Part shown: positions 25,445 to 33,487 of the stretch, piece by piece
Position numbering within the stretch: position 1 is the stretch's first letter
How the letters are laid out: each line of letters starts with the position of its first letter
NCBI GenBank assembly: GCA_003022925.1
Contig: PXRY01000051.1
Span: 1 to 40,943 of the forward strand
DNA length: 40,943 bases
Direction of reading: 5' to 3'
From: Halobacteriales archaeon QS_8_65_32
GTDB taxonomy: Archaea; Halobacteriota; Halobacteria; Halobacteriales; Halococcaceae
The notes under the pieces: model-generated
Seen by the model: only the letters and a program-made list of their open reading frames with translations
Databases searched by the model: none
What the model was told of the DNA's origin: nothing
Program-made: the position numbers and the translations under genes

Positions 25445-25909
25445 CTATCGTTCCGCGTCGGCGTCACACGCCCGGTCGAGGAGGTCGGTCACTGCCGCGA
25501 GCGCCCCGACCGATCGCTCGCCCCTAACTGTCCCTGCCGACTCGTTCCACGACACCACGTTCGCCTCGACGAGCGCCGGGAGGTGGACCTGGAGCAAGGA
25601 GACGTAGACGCACTTGCGCTGGCGCTCGGTGACGTGTTCGGCGGGGATATCGTGTTCGGCCGCCGTGACCGCCCGCGAGAGGTCGTTCACCGACGCGACC
25701 CCCTTCGGACGCCGGGCGAGATACGAGAGAACCGCTCGCCGACGCCCGTTACGCAACACTGAAAAGACCTCCTCGGCCGGGAGGGGGACGGCCGCCGACT
25801 CACCGGCCCGCTCGTCGGCGTCCGCGACCTGCGCTTCGAACAACGACGATTCGTCGACCCGCTTCTCGGCGTCGCCCACTCGGGGTCGCTGCCGCGAGCG
25901 CTGGACCAT
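25445..25909 (-). CDS. winged-helix-type DNA-binding protein
   Basis: A 154-residue protein with an HTH domain at about residues 43-130: EEVFSVLRNGRRRAVLSYLARRPKG, then VNDLSRAVTAAE and the recognition and wing part RQRKCVYVSLLQVHLPALVEANVVSWN. This pattern matches the small haloarchaeal winged-helix proteins often labelled DUF7344. The acidic N-terminal 40 residues are not part of the domain. It is a likely transcription regulator with unknown targets. It starts with ATG at 25909 and converges with the small membrane gene. Confidence 0.8.
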   Translation of the reverse strand: MVQRSRQRPRVGDAEKRVDESSLFEAQVADADERAGESAAVPLPAEEVFSVLRNGRRRAVLSYLARRPKGVASVNDLSRAVTAAEHDIPAEHVTERQRKCVYVSLLQVHLPALVEANVVSWNESAGTVRGERSVGALAAVTDLLDRACDADAER

Positions 25910-26283
25910 CGAGTTAGATCCCCGTCCGCGATCGTTCGCTCACCGACGGCCCCGTTTCGCTGCGGCCGTCCGTCTCGGGTCGGCGGGCTGCCTCCCTGGC
26001 GTCGCTAACAACGTCGACTCGGTCGGAACACATGGTACGATGGTACCTGCCGGTGCGAGCCCATTATACGCACTGTCGGTCCCGCGTTCCGCTCATCGGA
26101 ACTCGTTTCACGCCGCGAAACGGGCCGCGAGCCGCCGACCTACCGGGCTACCGAACCGTCGAACCGCCAGGCTGTCGGCTCATCGGGTCGTCGATCGCTG
26201 GTCGACCGTCGTCGGGTTCGCGGAACGGCTCGCTCTCGTCGGTTCGCCGCCCGTTGGTTCGAACTCGGCCTCCCCGTCCCGGG
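25910..26283. other. spacer upstream of the HTH gene
   Basis: About 370 bases without a convincing gene. On the minus strand a GTATAATG motif near 26062-26069 is a good TATA candidate. It is followed by an ATG at 26036 opening a 39-codon frame that ends eight bases before the HTH start (MCSDRVDVV...). This could be a leader peptide or chance. The rest shows no repeats or hairpin element. Confidence 0.4.
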
Positions 26284-27111
26284 CTACGGCGCTTCGACAA
26301 CGGTTTCGGCTTCGGTCCCGGCTCCGAGCCGTCTCGCCTCGCGCCGGTAGCGTTCGTACGTTCCGATCGCCCAGTCGACGAGCGCGTCGTCGGTGCCGTC
26401 GAGACAGGCACGCGGGTTCCCCGCGTCGTCGTACGCGCCGACTAGTACGCGCTCGTCGTCGAATACCGCGAGCCCGAACGACACCGCTTCGGGGTGGACG
26501 TAAATGGTGAAGTTCTCGCTTTCGACCCCGAGTTCGTGGGCTGCGGGGTAGGCCTCGCGTGCGGTGTCGAGCACCGCCTCGTCGATCACGACCCCCATCT
26601 CGACGCCGCCTTCGACGAGCGGCCGGCTCGCCTCGTTGAACACGTGGCTGACGATGGGGACGATCCCCCGCATCCGCTTCGGCGCGACCGCCGCGAAGAC
26701 CTGCTCGTAGTGTTCTACCGTAGCGTGGGGGTTCTCCGGGGTCGCTTCGACCACGGTTGATCCCGGGAGCGTCCCGACCGGGAGCGTCCGTGCGACCTCG
26801 CCCAAGTGCCGGAGGAATTCCTCGTAGTCGCCCGTGATCGAGACCGTCCCGATGAGGTCCTCGTAAGCCCCGAGAACGAGCGCGCCAGCGGCGGTGAGCC
26901 GGTGGTCGCCCCCGGATTTCCGGGCCCATCCCCGCGTCGTGAAGCCGTCGAGACAGCGATGAACCGTCGAGCGCGGCAGCGAGCATCGCTCCGCTAGTTC
27001 CGCACCCCGACCGGGCCGCTCGCGCAACGCCCGGAGTACCCGAACCCGGTTCGATGACCCGGCGAGAAAGGCGGCGTGTTCGTGTGTGGTCGCTCGCCCA
27101 TCCGTATCCAT
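26284..27111 (-). CDS. HTH transcriptional regulator with C-terminal sensor domain
   Basis: A 276-residue regulator. The N-terminal winged helix (about residues 10-75) reads FLAGSSNRVRVLRALRERPGRGAELAERCSLPRSTVHRCLDGF, like haloarchaeal TrmB- and IclR-type regulators. The rest is a mixed alpha/beta domain (residues 100-260) with VEHYEQVFAAVAPKRMRGIVPIVSHVFNEA and TIYVHPEAVSFGLAVFDDERVLVGAYDD, a likely ligand-sensing domain. I chose ATG 27111; starts at 27138 and 27162 would put promoter-like AT-rich sequence inside the gene. A 27-base inverted repeat lies just upstream and suggests self-regulation. The ligand and targets are unknown; element E4 and a glycosyltransferase gene lie on the other side. 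Confidence 0.85.
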   Translation of the reverse strand: MDTDGRATTHEHAAFLAGSSNRVRVLRALRERPGRGAELAERCSLPRSTVHRCLDGFTTRGWARKSGGDHRLTAAGALVLGAYEDLIGTVSITGDYEEFLRHLGEVARTLPVGTLPGSTVVEATPENPHATVEHYEQVFAAVAPKRMRGIVPIVSHVFNEASRPLVEGGVEMGVVIDEAVLDTAREAYPAAHELGVESENFTIYVHPEAVSFGLAVFDDERVLVGAYDDAGNPRACLDGTDDALVDWAIGTYERYRREARRLGAGTEAETVVEAP

Positions 27112-27133
27112 GCGCGTTCGTTGCACGACACGG

Positions 27134-27160
27134 GACATATATTCTACGCCTAAATATGTC
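27134..27160 (-). promoter_or_regulatory. inverted repeat overlapping TATA of the HTH regulator
   Basis: The perfect 7-base inverted repeat GACATAT ... ATATGTC, with 13 bases between, spans the AT-rich ATATTTAGG promoter element of the regulator gene, 23 bases before its ATG. Size and position fit an operator for a dimeric regulator, most simply the product of the gene itself. Confidence 0.5.
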
Positions 27161-27273
27161 AACCGGTGAACCCCACTATCCGTTCTCGTCCCGCTATCAT
27201 TCGCCGAAACGGGTGTCTCGGTGAGAAGTCCCGCTACGGCATTAGGGCATGCGATTGCCTGCTGGACAAGCGG

Positions 27274-27710
27274 CAGGAGTGGGACTGAAACGGGCCGACC
27301 GCTCGGCGTTCTCGTGAGCGAGCGCCAGCGAGCGAACGAGGGCTCGAAGGGCGAGCGCAGTCGTTCGAGAGAGCGAAGCTCTCTCGTGATGAACGAAAGA
27401 CGTCTCCGGCGTCGTTCGAACTATGAGTTCTTCGTAGAACCCCGGCGACGCAAGCACCGTGGTTCGAGAAACGCAAAGCGTCTCTCGTCATAGCGGGAAA
27501 TCTGAAATTTCCCGCTTGCAGCAAAAACGCTCCGCGTTTTTGCCACATCACGAAAGGCGCTCCGCGCCTTTCGAACGACAGGAACGAACGTAGTGAGCGA
27601 CGAGGCGCACAGCGAGCCGCGGGTAGCGAGGGACCGGAGGTCCCACGGACCATGCGAGCGGGCCTGCGGCCCGCGAGCAGAAGCCGAGCGTGTCGGGGGC
27701 TTTCAAACCG
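27274..27710 (+). repeat. hairpin-array element E4
   Basis: The longest copy, plus orientation. The head GAGTGGGACTGAAACGGG begins at 27277; the tail region GCAGAAGCCGAGCG and GGGGGCTTTC ends at about 27705. Hairpins: 27366-27386 (CGAGAGAGC / GCTCTCTCG, loop GAA), 27493-27515 (GCGGGAAAT / ATTTCCCGC), 27521-27543 (GCAAAAACGC / GCGTTTTTGC, loop TCC), 27551-27573 (CGAAAGGCGC / GCGCCTTTCG, loop TCC). Linkers are TTGCA, CACATCA and AACGACAG. It ends 99 bases before the glycosyltransferase start. Confidence 0.8.
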
Positions 27711-27808
27711 TTTAACGCGATTCCTTGTTCTGTTTCAAAATTTCTCGTACCGACACCACCGATCTCGCAGGCACAACCCTTAGGCCCCGTCGTTCACCAC
27801 TCATCGCA

Positions 27809-29515
27809 GTGCCCGATCGCGACCGCTTTGCCGGCTCCGCCCGCCTCGCCGAGACGTTGCTCGCCGCCGCGGTCGCCGTCGCCGCCGTGTGGTTCGTACT
27901 CGCGTTCGTGACGATCGCCGCCGCCCGGCTGTCGTACCCGTTGCCCTTGGAGTGGATGGAAGGCGGCCTCGTGCTCGAAACCCGTCGCGTGCTCGCCGGC
28001 GAAGCGCTGTACGTCCGGCCGACCCCCGAGTTCGCCCCGTTCATCTATCCGCCGCTTTTCTTCTACGTCGCCGCCGCCGTGTCCTCGATCACCGGCCTCG
28101 GCTACCTGCCGTTACGCCTCGTCGCGATCGGGTCGACGCTCGGCTGCTTCGCCCTCCTCTTCTGGCTCGTCCGCCGGGAGACCGGCTCGTCGCTCGGAAT
28201 CGACTCGCCCATCGAGACCGACTCGCCGCTCCCGGCGCTCGCCGCCGTTGGCCTGTTCGCCGCGCTGTACCCCGTCGCCGGCGCGTGGTACGACCTCGCG
28301 CGGGTCGATATGCTGTATTTGCTCTTCGCGCTCTGTGTCGTCGCCGCCGTCCGAGTCGGCCGCGGCGCGCGGGCGGGGATCGCCGCCGGCGTCGTTTTCG
28401 CGCTCGCCTTTCTCACGAAACAATCGACGCTGCTCGCACTCTCGCCGCTCGTTCTCTACGCGCTGTTCTATAAGCGCCGCTTCGGGGTCGCCTTCGCCGC
28501 GAGCGCCGCCGGCCTCGTCGGCGCGAGCACGCTGTTCTTTCAGGCGACGACCGACGGCTGGTTCCTCTATTACCTCTTCGAACTCCCGACGATGCACCCA
28601 ACGAAGGGACGCCGACTCCTGACGTTTTGGACGCAAGACTTGCTCCGACCGCTCGGACTCGCGACGGCCGTCGCGGTTGGCTACGTCGTCAGCGCGCTCG
28701 GCGGCGAGCGCACCGAGACCGGCGTCTTCTATGGCCTCCTTCTGTGTGGGTTCGTCGGGGCCTCGTATCAGGCCCGGCTGCACACTGGCGGGGCCGAAAA
28801 CACCCTTATCCCGGCGTACGCCGCGCTTTCAATCGGGTTCGGGCTCGGAATCGCCGCCGCGCTCCGGGCGGCAAGGCGATATGGGGATCGGTCGCCCGGC
28901 GTCTCGCCCGCGATCGGCCGATCAATACTACTGATCGCCGTGCTGCTCCAGTTCGCGACGCTCGTCTACGTGCCCGGCGCACACGTCCCGTCGCCCGCCG
29001 CGACCGAGCGCGCCGAGCGATCGATCGACGCGACCGCCTCGGTGGACGGACCCGTCTTCTCGCCGGTGTCCCCCTATGTGGCCTACATGGCGGGCCACGA
29101 ACCGACGGCCCACAAGATGGCCCTCGTCGACGTATTGCGCGCCGAGCCCCATCCTGAACGCGCCGCGCTCCGCGCCCGCATCGACCGTGCGCTCGTGGCC
29201 GAACCCCGGTATCGCACCGTACTCACCCACGGCGGGGTGTACGCTTTCGGTCGCATGGCGAAAGCCTACCGGTACGACCGGACGTTCCCGCGTGGCGCGC
29301 GACCGCCCCGACCGATAACCGGCGCTCGCCCCCACCCACGGAACGTTCTCGTCCCGAAAAATCCCGCGGCCGTCGCGAACCGAACGACCGCCACGAACCG
29401 AACCGCCGACGGGAACCGAACGGTCAGTAAGAACAGTAGCGCCAACGGGAACGCCGCTTCGTTCGTAGGCGCGGTCGCGTCGAGCGACCGCCCGGCGATC
29501 GGCGCCGTGACCTGA
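27809..29515 (+). CDS. multi-pass membrane glycosyltransferase-like protein (GT39/ArnT type)
   Basis: A 568-residue protein with about 11-12 membrane helices and an early extracellular loop holding LEWMEGGLVLETRRVLAGEALY, which matches the acidic first loop of PMT/ArnT-type (GT-C) glycosyltransferases that use lipid-linked sugars. YPPLFFYVAAAV and YDLARVDMLYLLFALCVV follow. The last 190 or so residues are soluble, with an Asn/Thr-rich tail. The GTG at 27809 sits about 30 bases after a CCTTAGG motif. It probably acts at the cell surface in glycosylation; donor and acceptor are unknown. No other glycosylation gene is adjacent. Confidence 0.75.
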   Translation: MPDRDRFAGSARLAETLLAAAVAVAAVWFVLAFVTIAAARLSYPLPLEWMEGGLVLETRRVLAGEALYVRPTPEFAPFIYPPLFFYVAAAVSSITGLGYLPLRLVAIGSTLGCFALLFWLVRRETGSSLGIDSPIETDSPLPALAAVGLFAALYPVAGAWYDLARVDMLYLLFALCVVAAVRVGRGARAGIAAGVVFALAFLTKQSTLLALSPLVLYALFYKRRFGVAFAASAAGLVGASTLFFQATTDGWFLYYLFELPTMHPTKGRRLLTFWTQDLLRPLGLATAVAVGYVVSALGGERTETGVFYGLLLCGFVGASYQARLHTGGAENTLIPAYAALSIGFGLGIAAALRAARRYGDRSPGVSPAIGRSILLIAVLLQFATLVYVPGAHVPSPAATERAERSIDATASVDGPVFSPVSPYVAYMAGHEPTAHKMALVDVLRAEPHPERAALRARIDRALVAEPRYRTVLTHGGVYAFGRMAKAYRYDRTFPRGARPPRPITGARPHPRNVLVPKNPAAVANRTTATNRTADGNRTVSKNSSANGNAASFVGAVASSDRPAIGAVT

Positions 29516-29567
29516 CCGTCGTTCCCCTTCGTCCCGATCCTGCCTCGACTCAGTCGCTCCTGGTCGA

Positions 29568-30905
29568 TTACCCGCCGCCTCCCGCCAGGGCTTCGATACG
29601 TTCGGCACCCATCTGGGTTCCCTTCGTGATCAGCACGTCGCCCGCGTGCAGTTCGGTCTCGGGGCCCGGCGAGACCACCCACTCGTTCCGTGCCCGCTGG
29701 CCGCCGCTCATCAACCGGTCGTCCCCCGACGCGGGGACCTGGGTCCCGGGTTCGTTCTCGCTCCCGCTCTCGCCTGTGCCTCCGTTCCTGCCCCTGCCGT
29801 CGGCCCCGTTCCTGTCCCCGTTCACGCCGTCGTCGGTCCCGCGGCGCACGGCGATTACCCGCATCCCCGTCTCGGTCCGGATCATCCGCTCGCCGATCGT
29901 CACGCCGTCTAAGTCGCTGCCCGGGGAGACGACCGACCGGACGAGCACCTCGTCGGATTCGAGCACGGCTTCGGCGATCACGGGGTGGGTGCCGATCCCT
30001 CGGAGCACTCCCTCGGAGATCTCGACGGCCGCGTCGGAGATGACCTCGGTACTACGGCCGAGGTGAACCAACCCGCGGAGGCTTACCGGGTCGTCGACCC
30101 GGCCCGCTGCCCGCAGCGTCCAGGCTTCGAAGCGCGACTGGAGCGCGTCGACCTCGACTTCGAGTTCGACGACTTCCCGCGCGAGGGCGTCGCTGTCGAA
30201 CAACACCGCGCCGTAGGCGAGATCGACCGCGAGTTCGCTCATGTTCTTCATGAGCACGATTGCACGCATTGCCCGCTCGACGTCCTCGATCTCGGTCTCG
30301 GGCGCGTCGGGCGGGTCGTAGGCCTCGCCCGTCGCGCTCTGGTAGACGCCTTCGACGTCGTCGGCCGCCCCGCGGAGCAGCACCGTCGTCCCGGGTTCGA
30401 GGCGGGTTTCGGGTCCAGGATCGGTGTTCCACTCGCCGTCGCGGTGGATCGAGATCGCCCGGACGCCCGTCTCGGTCTCCAGATTGAGATCGCCCAGATC
30501 CCCGCCGGCGAGGCGGGCGTTATCGGTTACCCGTGCTCGGGCGACGGTTTCGAGCGCGTCGGGCAGCGCGGCGGTCATCGCGTCGGGCAGGCCCATGTCC
30601 TCGGCGACGACCTTCGCGATGTCGCCCGCTGCGTCCGAGATCTTCTCGGCGGCGGCGACGATGCCGAGCACCGGTGCCAAGGCTTCCGCGTCCTGCGGGC
30701 TCCGTGCGGCCATGAGCAGGCTCATCCGCGCGCGCATCTGGAGCACGTCCATGCGCTGTTCGAGCTCTAAGACCTCCTCCGCGACGCCTTCCGAACCCAG
30801 AAGCACCGCCGAGTACGAGAGGTCGATCAACAGCTCCGCGGTGTCTTTCATTTCCGCTAAGACCTGTTTGACGCTCACCGGCTCGTAGGCGACCTCCCCG
30901 GCCAT
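29568..30905 (-). CDS. tandem PhoU-like / TrkA-C (RCK_C) protein
   Basis: A 445-residue soluble protein made of two similar halves. Each half has a PhoU-like helical domain (VLAEMKDTAELLIDLSYSAVLLG near residue 15; ALVLMKN-like IVLMKNMSELAVDLAYGAVLFD near 235) followed by a TrkA-C domain (ARVTDNARLAGGDLGDLNL; VRSVVSPGSDLDGVTIGERM). TrkA-C domains usually bind a nucleotide and gate K+ channels or other transporters. A Gly/Asn/Asp-rich insertion sits inside the second TrkA-C domain (about 29745-29830). It has no membrane segment, so it is probably a regulatory partner of a transporter encoded elsewhere. It starts with ATG at 30905. Confidence 0.85.
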   Translation of the reverse strand: MAGEVAYEPVSVKQVLAEMKDTAELLIDLSYSAVLLGSEGVAEEVLELEQRMDVLQMRARMSLLMAARSPQDAEALAPVLGIVAAAEKISDAAGDIAKVVAEDMGLPDAMTAALPDALETVARARVTDNARLAGGDLGDLNLETETGVRAISIHRDGEWNTDPGPETRLEPGTTVLLRGAADDVEGVYQSATGEAYDPPDAPETEIEDVERAMRAIVLMKNMSELAVDLAYGAVLFDSDALAREVVELEVEVDALQSRFEAWTLRAAGRVDDPVSLRGLVHLGRSTEVISDAAVEISEGVLRGIGTHPVIAEAVLESDEVLVRSVVSPGSDLDGVTIGERMIRTETGMRVIAVRRGTDDGVNGDRNGADGRGRNGGTGESGSENEPGTQVPASGDDRLMSGGQRARNEWVVSPGPETELHAGDVLITKGTQMGAERIEALAGGGG

Positions 30906-30954
30906 ACCCACGGGATCGACCCCGGGGCGAAAAAAGCGTTCGCCCGACTTCCGA

Positions 30955-31140
30955 GGCCGTGTTTAGTTTGGTGGCTTCCGATAGAAGGAGCCGTTGAGAC
31001 CGCTTTGGAAGCCCCCGGGCACTCGACTCGGGGGGCTCGCTGTGCTCCTCAGCTCGCTCGCTCCGCTCACTCGCTTGCGGTGCTTGCGTCGCCCGCCGTC
31101 GCCGAGCGGTCGGCCCCTTCCAGTCCCACCCAAATCGGTT
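30955..31140 (-). repeat. hairpin-array element E5
   Basis: Short copy, minus orientation. The head (complement of 31111-31130) reads GGTGGGACTGGAAGGGGCCG; the tail (complement of 30961-30994) contains GGCTCCTTCTATCGGAAGCC and an AAACACGGCC end. Near the tail a CGAGTGCCCGGGGGCTT module resembles E3 and E7, but internal hairpins are largely lost or replaced by AGCGAGCG words. It ends 50 bases before the PhoU/TrkA-C gene. Confidence 0.7.
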
Positions 31141-31424
31141 CCTGTTGCTCTTCACCGATTCACTGAACACCGTTACTCCCGATCGATTGCGCCCCTTCGA
31201 TCGACAGGGCAGGTCGGGCGTCATGATCGCGTCTCGCCATTCGACGACTCCGCAATCGCTTCTACGAGGCCGTAGCCGAGCGCGAGGCCGAACCTGAAAT
31301 CGAGCCGCCGGTCGCGGTCGAACCCCGACCCGAGGCTCGTATAAAAGAAGCTACGAACCGCCGGGTATCCGCCGTCGGATCGGCTGTGACAAGACAGTTC
31401 AGCGTGGGTCGCGGAGCACCGCCG
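31141..31424. other. spacer upstream of arcS
   Basis: A clear TATA motif TATAAAAG lies at 31339-31346, 79 bases before the arcS ATG, so either arcS has a leader of about 50 bases or a GTG at 31386 in the same frame is the start. On the minus strand a short open stretch (FFYTSLGSGFDRDRRLDFRF...) has protein-like character but no usable start codon. Confidence 0.45.
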
Positions 31425-33272
31425 ATGACCGATTCCTTCGAGGTCCACGAGCGCGACGGCGCGGCACGGATCGGCGAACTCCGGCTGACCGATCCGGTTT
31501 CGACGCCCGCGCTCGTCGACCGCGAGAACGTCGATCAGCTCTCGATCTCGACCTCGTCCTCCTCGTCGTCCGCTCCCGACGGCCTCGTCGACACGATCGT
31601 TCGCGACGCCGGCAGCCTGTGGCCGACCGAACGCGAGCCGCCCGCCGGCGACGAATCGGCGCTGACGATACTGCCCCACCGTGGCCTGCCCGCGGGCACC
31701 CCCGACGACGTGAGCGAGGCCTTCGCGACCGAGTATCCCGACGTCCCGTTCCCCAGCGCCGCGGTGGTCGCAACGGCTACCGCCGCGGACCACGGCACCG
31801 ACGCCTACGTCCTCTCGGACGCAGGGGGGCTAATGGGCCACGCCCGGGCGTTCGTCGACGGGCTGATCGGCGTCAAAGAGTCGATCCCGGCCGATACGGC
31901 GCTGTACCTCCCAGGCGTCGCGACGCCGGCGAACGTCTCGTTGTGCGTCTACGCCGGCGTCGACCTCGTCGATCCGACGCGGGTAGTCGTCGCCGGCACA
32001 CGAGGTAGGTATCTCACGAGCGAGGGCGAGCGCTTCCTCGCCGATCTCTCAGAACTCCCGTGTCCGTGTCCGGCCTGCGCCGCCTCGATCGAGGCGTTCG
32101 ATCGCGACGACTGCGCCGAACACAACGTTCGCGCGCTCGCGGCGGAACTCGCGACCGTCCGCGAGCGGGTGCGAGCAGGGCAGTTGCGCGAACACGTCGA
32201 AGGACGAGTACGGCATGCGACCTGGCGAACGGCGGCGCTGCGTCGCTTCGACGCCGAGTACGCCTACTTGGAGGCGCGAACGCCGGTGGTCAGGAACGCC
32301 GCAATGCTCGCGACGACCGAAGACGCCCTGCGACGCGTCGAGATCCAGCGCTTCGCCGATCGGGTCACCGCCCGGTATCGTTCCCGGTTCGACGCGCCCT
32401 TGCTGCTCGTTCCCTGCTCGGCACGGAAGCCCTACGGTGATTCGCAAAGCCACGAGCAGTTCAACGACGCGATCCGGTATCGTGGCCACGTCGTCTCGAT
32501 GACCTCGCCGATCGGCGTCGTCCCCCAGGAACTCGAACACACGTACCCGGCCCAGCATTACGACTCGGCGGTCACCGGTCGCTGGTCCGCCGAGGAGATC
32601 GAGTTCGTCGCGAGCGTCCTGACGCGGTATCTCGAACACAACGACTACCCGAGAGTCGTCGCTCACGTTCCTTCCGAGGGATACCGAGAAGTCTGTGAAC
32701 GGGCCGTCGACGCGGCGAACGCGAACTCGGATATGGACGCTGATCTCGCCGTCGAGTTCACAGTAGCCGACCACCCGACGACCGACGAATCCCTTGCGAA
32801 CCTCGCCGCCGCGTTAGAGGGCGAACCCCGATACCGAAAGCGCGAGCGCGAGCACCGTACGGTACGAGCGATCTGTGACTACCAGTTCGGGGCGAACGCG
32901 GGCGAGGCGCTATTCGAGGACTTCGACGTCGAGAGCCGCATCCCGAAGCTGCGGGTGGTAGCGGATGGCGAGCAGGTCGCGACGATGGTCCCTCAGTACG
33001 GCGTTTTGGCGCTGACGCTCGCCGGGGCGCGGCGATGGGCAGAAAGCGAGGTCCCCTCGAAGGTCGTGGGGATCGACGGGTTCGTCCCCCGGGGAAGCGT
33101 GCTCGCGCCGGGGATCACCGATACTGTAGGGGAGATCCGCGTCGGCGACGAAGTCCTCGTTCGCGGTCCACAGGCCTTCGGCGTCGGTCGCGCGGCGATG
33201 AGCGGCCCGGAGATGGAGTCGAGTTCGCGGGGGATCGCCGTAACGGTCAGACACGTCGAAGAACGGAACTGA
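31425..33272 (+). CDS. arcS: archaeosine synthase (ArcS/TgtA2)
   Basis: ArcS converts preQ0 at position 15 of tRNA toward archaeosine after ArcTGT has inserted it. The 615-residue protein has a TGT-like N-terminal barrel, a Cys cluster CPCPAC (213-218) with a further Cys near 230, and then the ArcS core motif PCSARKPYGDSQSH at residues 330-343. A PUA tRNA-binding domain closes the protein (GVLALTLAGARRWAE, VLAPGITDTVGEIRVGDEVLVRG). The ATG at 31425 gives the conserved start MTDSFEVHERDGAARIGEL; a GTG at 31386 would add 13 residues. With tiaS this is the second tRNA-modification gene here. Confidence 0.95.
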   Translation: MTDSFEVHERDGAARIGELRLTDPVSTPALVDRENVDQLSISTSSSSSSAPDGLVDTIVRDAGSLWPTEREPPAGDESALTILPHRGLPAGTPDDVSEAFATEYPDVPFPSAAVVATATAADHGTDAYVLSDAGGLMGHARAFVDGLIGVKESIPADTALYLPGVATPANVSLCVYAGVDLVDPTRVVVAGTRGRYLTSEGERFLADLSELPCPCPACAASIEAFDRDDCAEHNVRALAAELATVRERVRAGQLREHVEGRVRHATWRTAALRRFDAEYAYLEARTPVVRNAAMLATTEDALRRVEIQRFADRVTARYRSRFDAPLLLVPCSARKPYGDSQSHEQFNDAIRYRGHVVSMTSPIGVVPQELEHTYPAQHYDSAVTGRWSAEEIEFVASVLTRYLEHNDYPRVVAHVPSEGYREVCERAVDAANANSDMDADLAVEFTVADHPTTDESLANLAAALEGEPRYRKREREHRTVRAICDYQFGANAGEALFEDFDVESRIPKLRVVADGEQVATMVPQYGVLALTLAGARRWAESEVPSKVVGIDGFVPRGSVLAPGITDTVGEIRVGDEVLVRGPQAFGVGRAAMSGPEMESSSRGIAVTVRHVEERN

Positions 33273-33382
33273 CCGGCAGACTGACCCGTCCGGCCGACGA
33301 ACGCGGAGACCGACCGACGCTACGGGGATGGCGACCTGTCGATCGTCCGCCGAGTGGACGCCCGAAGCCCGTGTAACGCGAA

Positions 33383-33399
33383 TTATAGAAACATTTATC
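33383..33399 (+). promoter_or_regulatory. promoter of glpK
   Basis: Two TATA candidates overlap here: TTATAG at 33383-33388 and TTTATC at 33394-33399. With usual spacing they would start transcription near 33412 or 33422, leaving a leader of about 65-75 bases before glpK, unusual in this window. The first would start the mRNA exactly at the 5' side of the stem described next. Confidence 0.5.
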
Positions 33400-33412
33400 A
33401 ATCGCCTGCGTG

Positions 33413-33472
33413 GTGCCCTATCGTACCACGGCCGGTGGTTGCGGTCGGCCGCGGCAGGGTCCGATAGGACAC
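33413..33472 (+). promoter_or_regulatory. structured 5' leader of glpK (outer stem with two inner hairpins)
   Basis: GTGCCCTATCG at 33413-33423 pairs with CGATAGGACAC at 33462-33472 (10 of 11 positions). Inside are two further hairpins: ACCAC / GTGGT with loop GGCCG (33425-33439) and GCGG / CCGC with loop TCGG (33441-33452). Together they would form a three-way junction ending 15 bases before the glpK ATG. It may be an RNA control element or a regulator-binding palindrome. Confidence 0.4.
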
Positions 33473-33487
33473 GGGAGAACCACAAGG

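Noticed and set aside
25614-26510. A 298-codon plus-strand frame across the HTH gene and the following spacer
   Set aside because: It is antisense to two real regulator genes, and the composition (Arg, Ser, Pro) is that of a shadow frame.
27360-27580. Regular short repeats in E4 as a CRISPR array
   Set aside because: Repeats are self-complementary hairpins of differing sequence with short linkers, without identical direct repeats or constant-length spacers.
31221-31350. Minus-strand protein-like stretch FFYTSLGSGFDRDRRLDF... upstream of arcS
   Set aside because: No usable start codon precedes it, and the frame upstream is antisense to arcS. It might be a remnant but cannot be supported.
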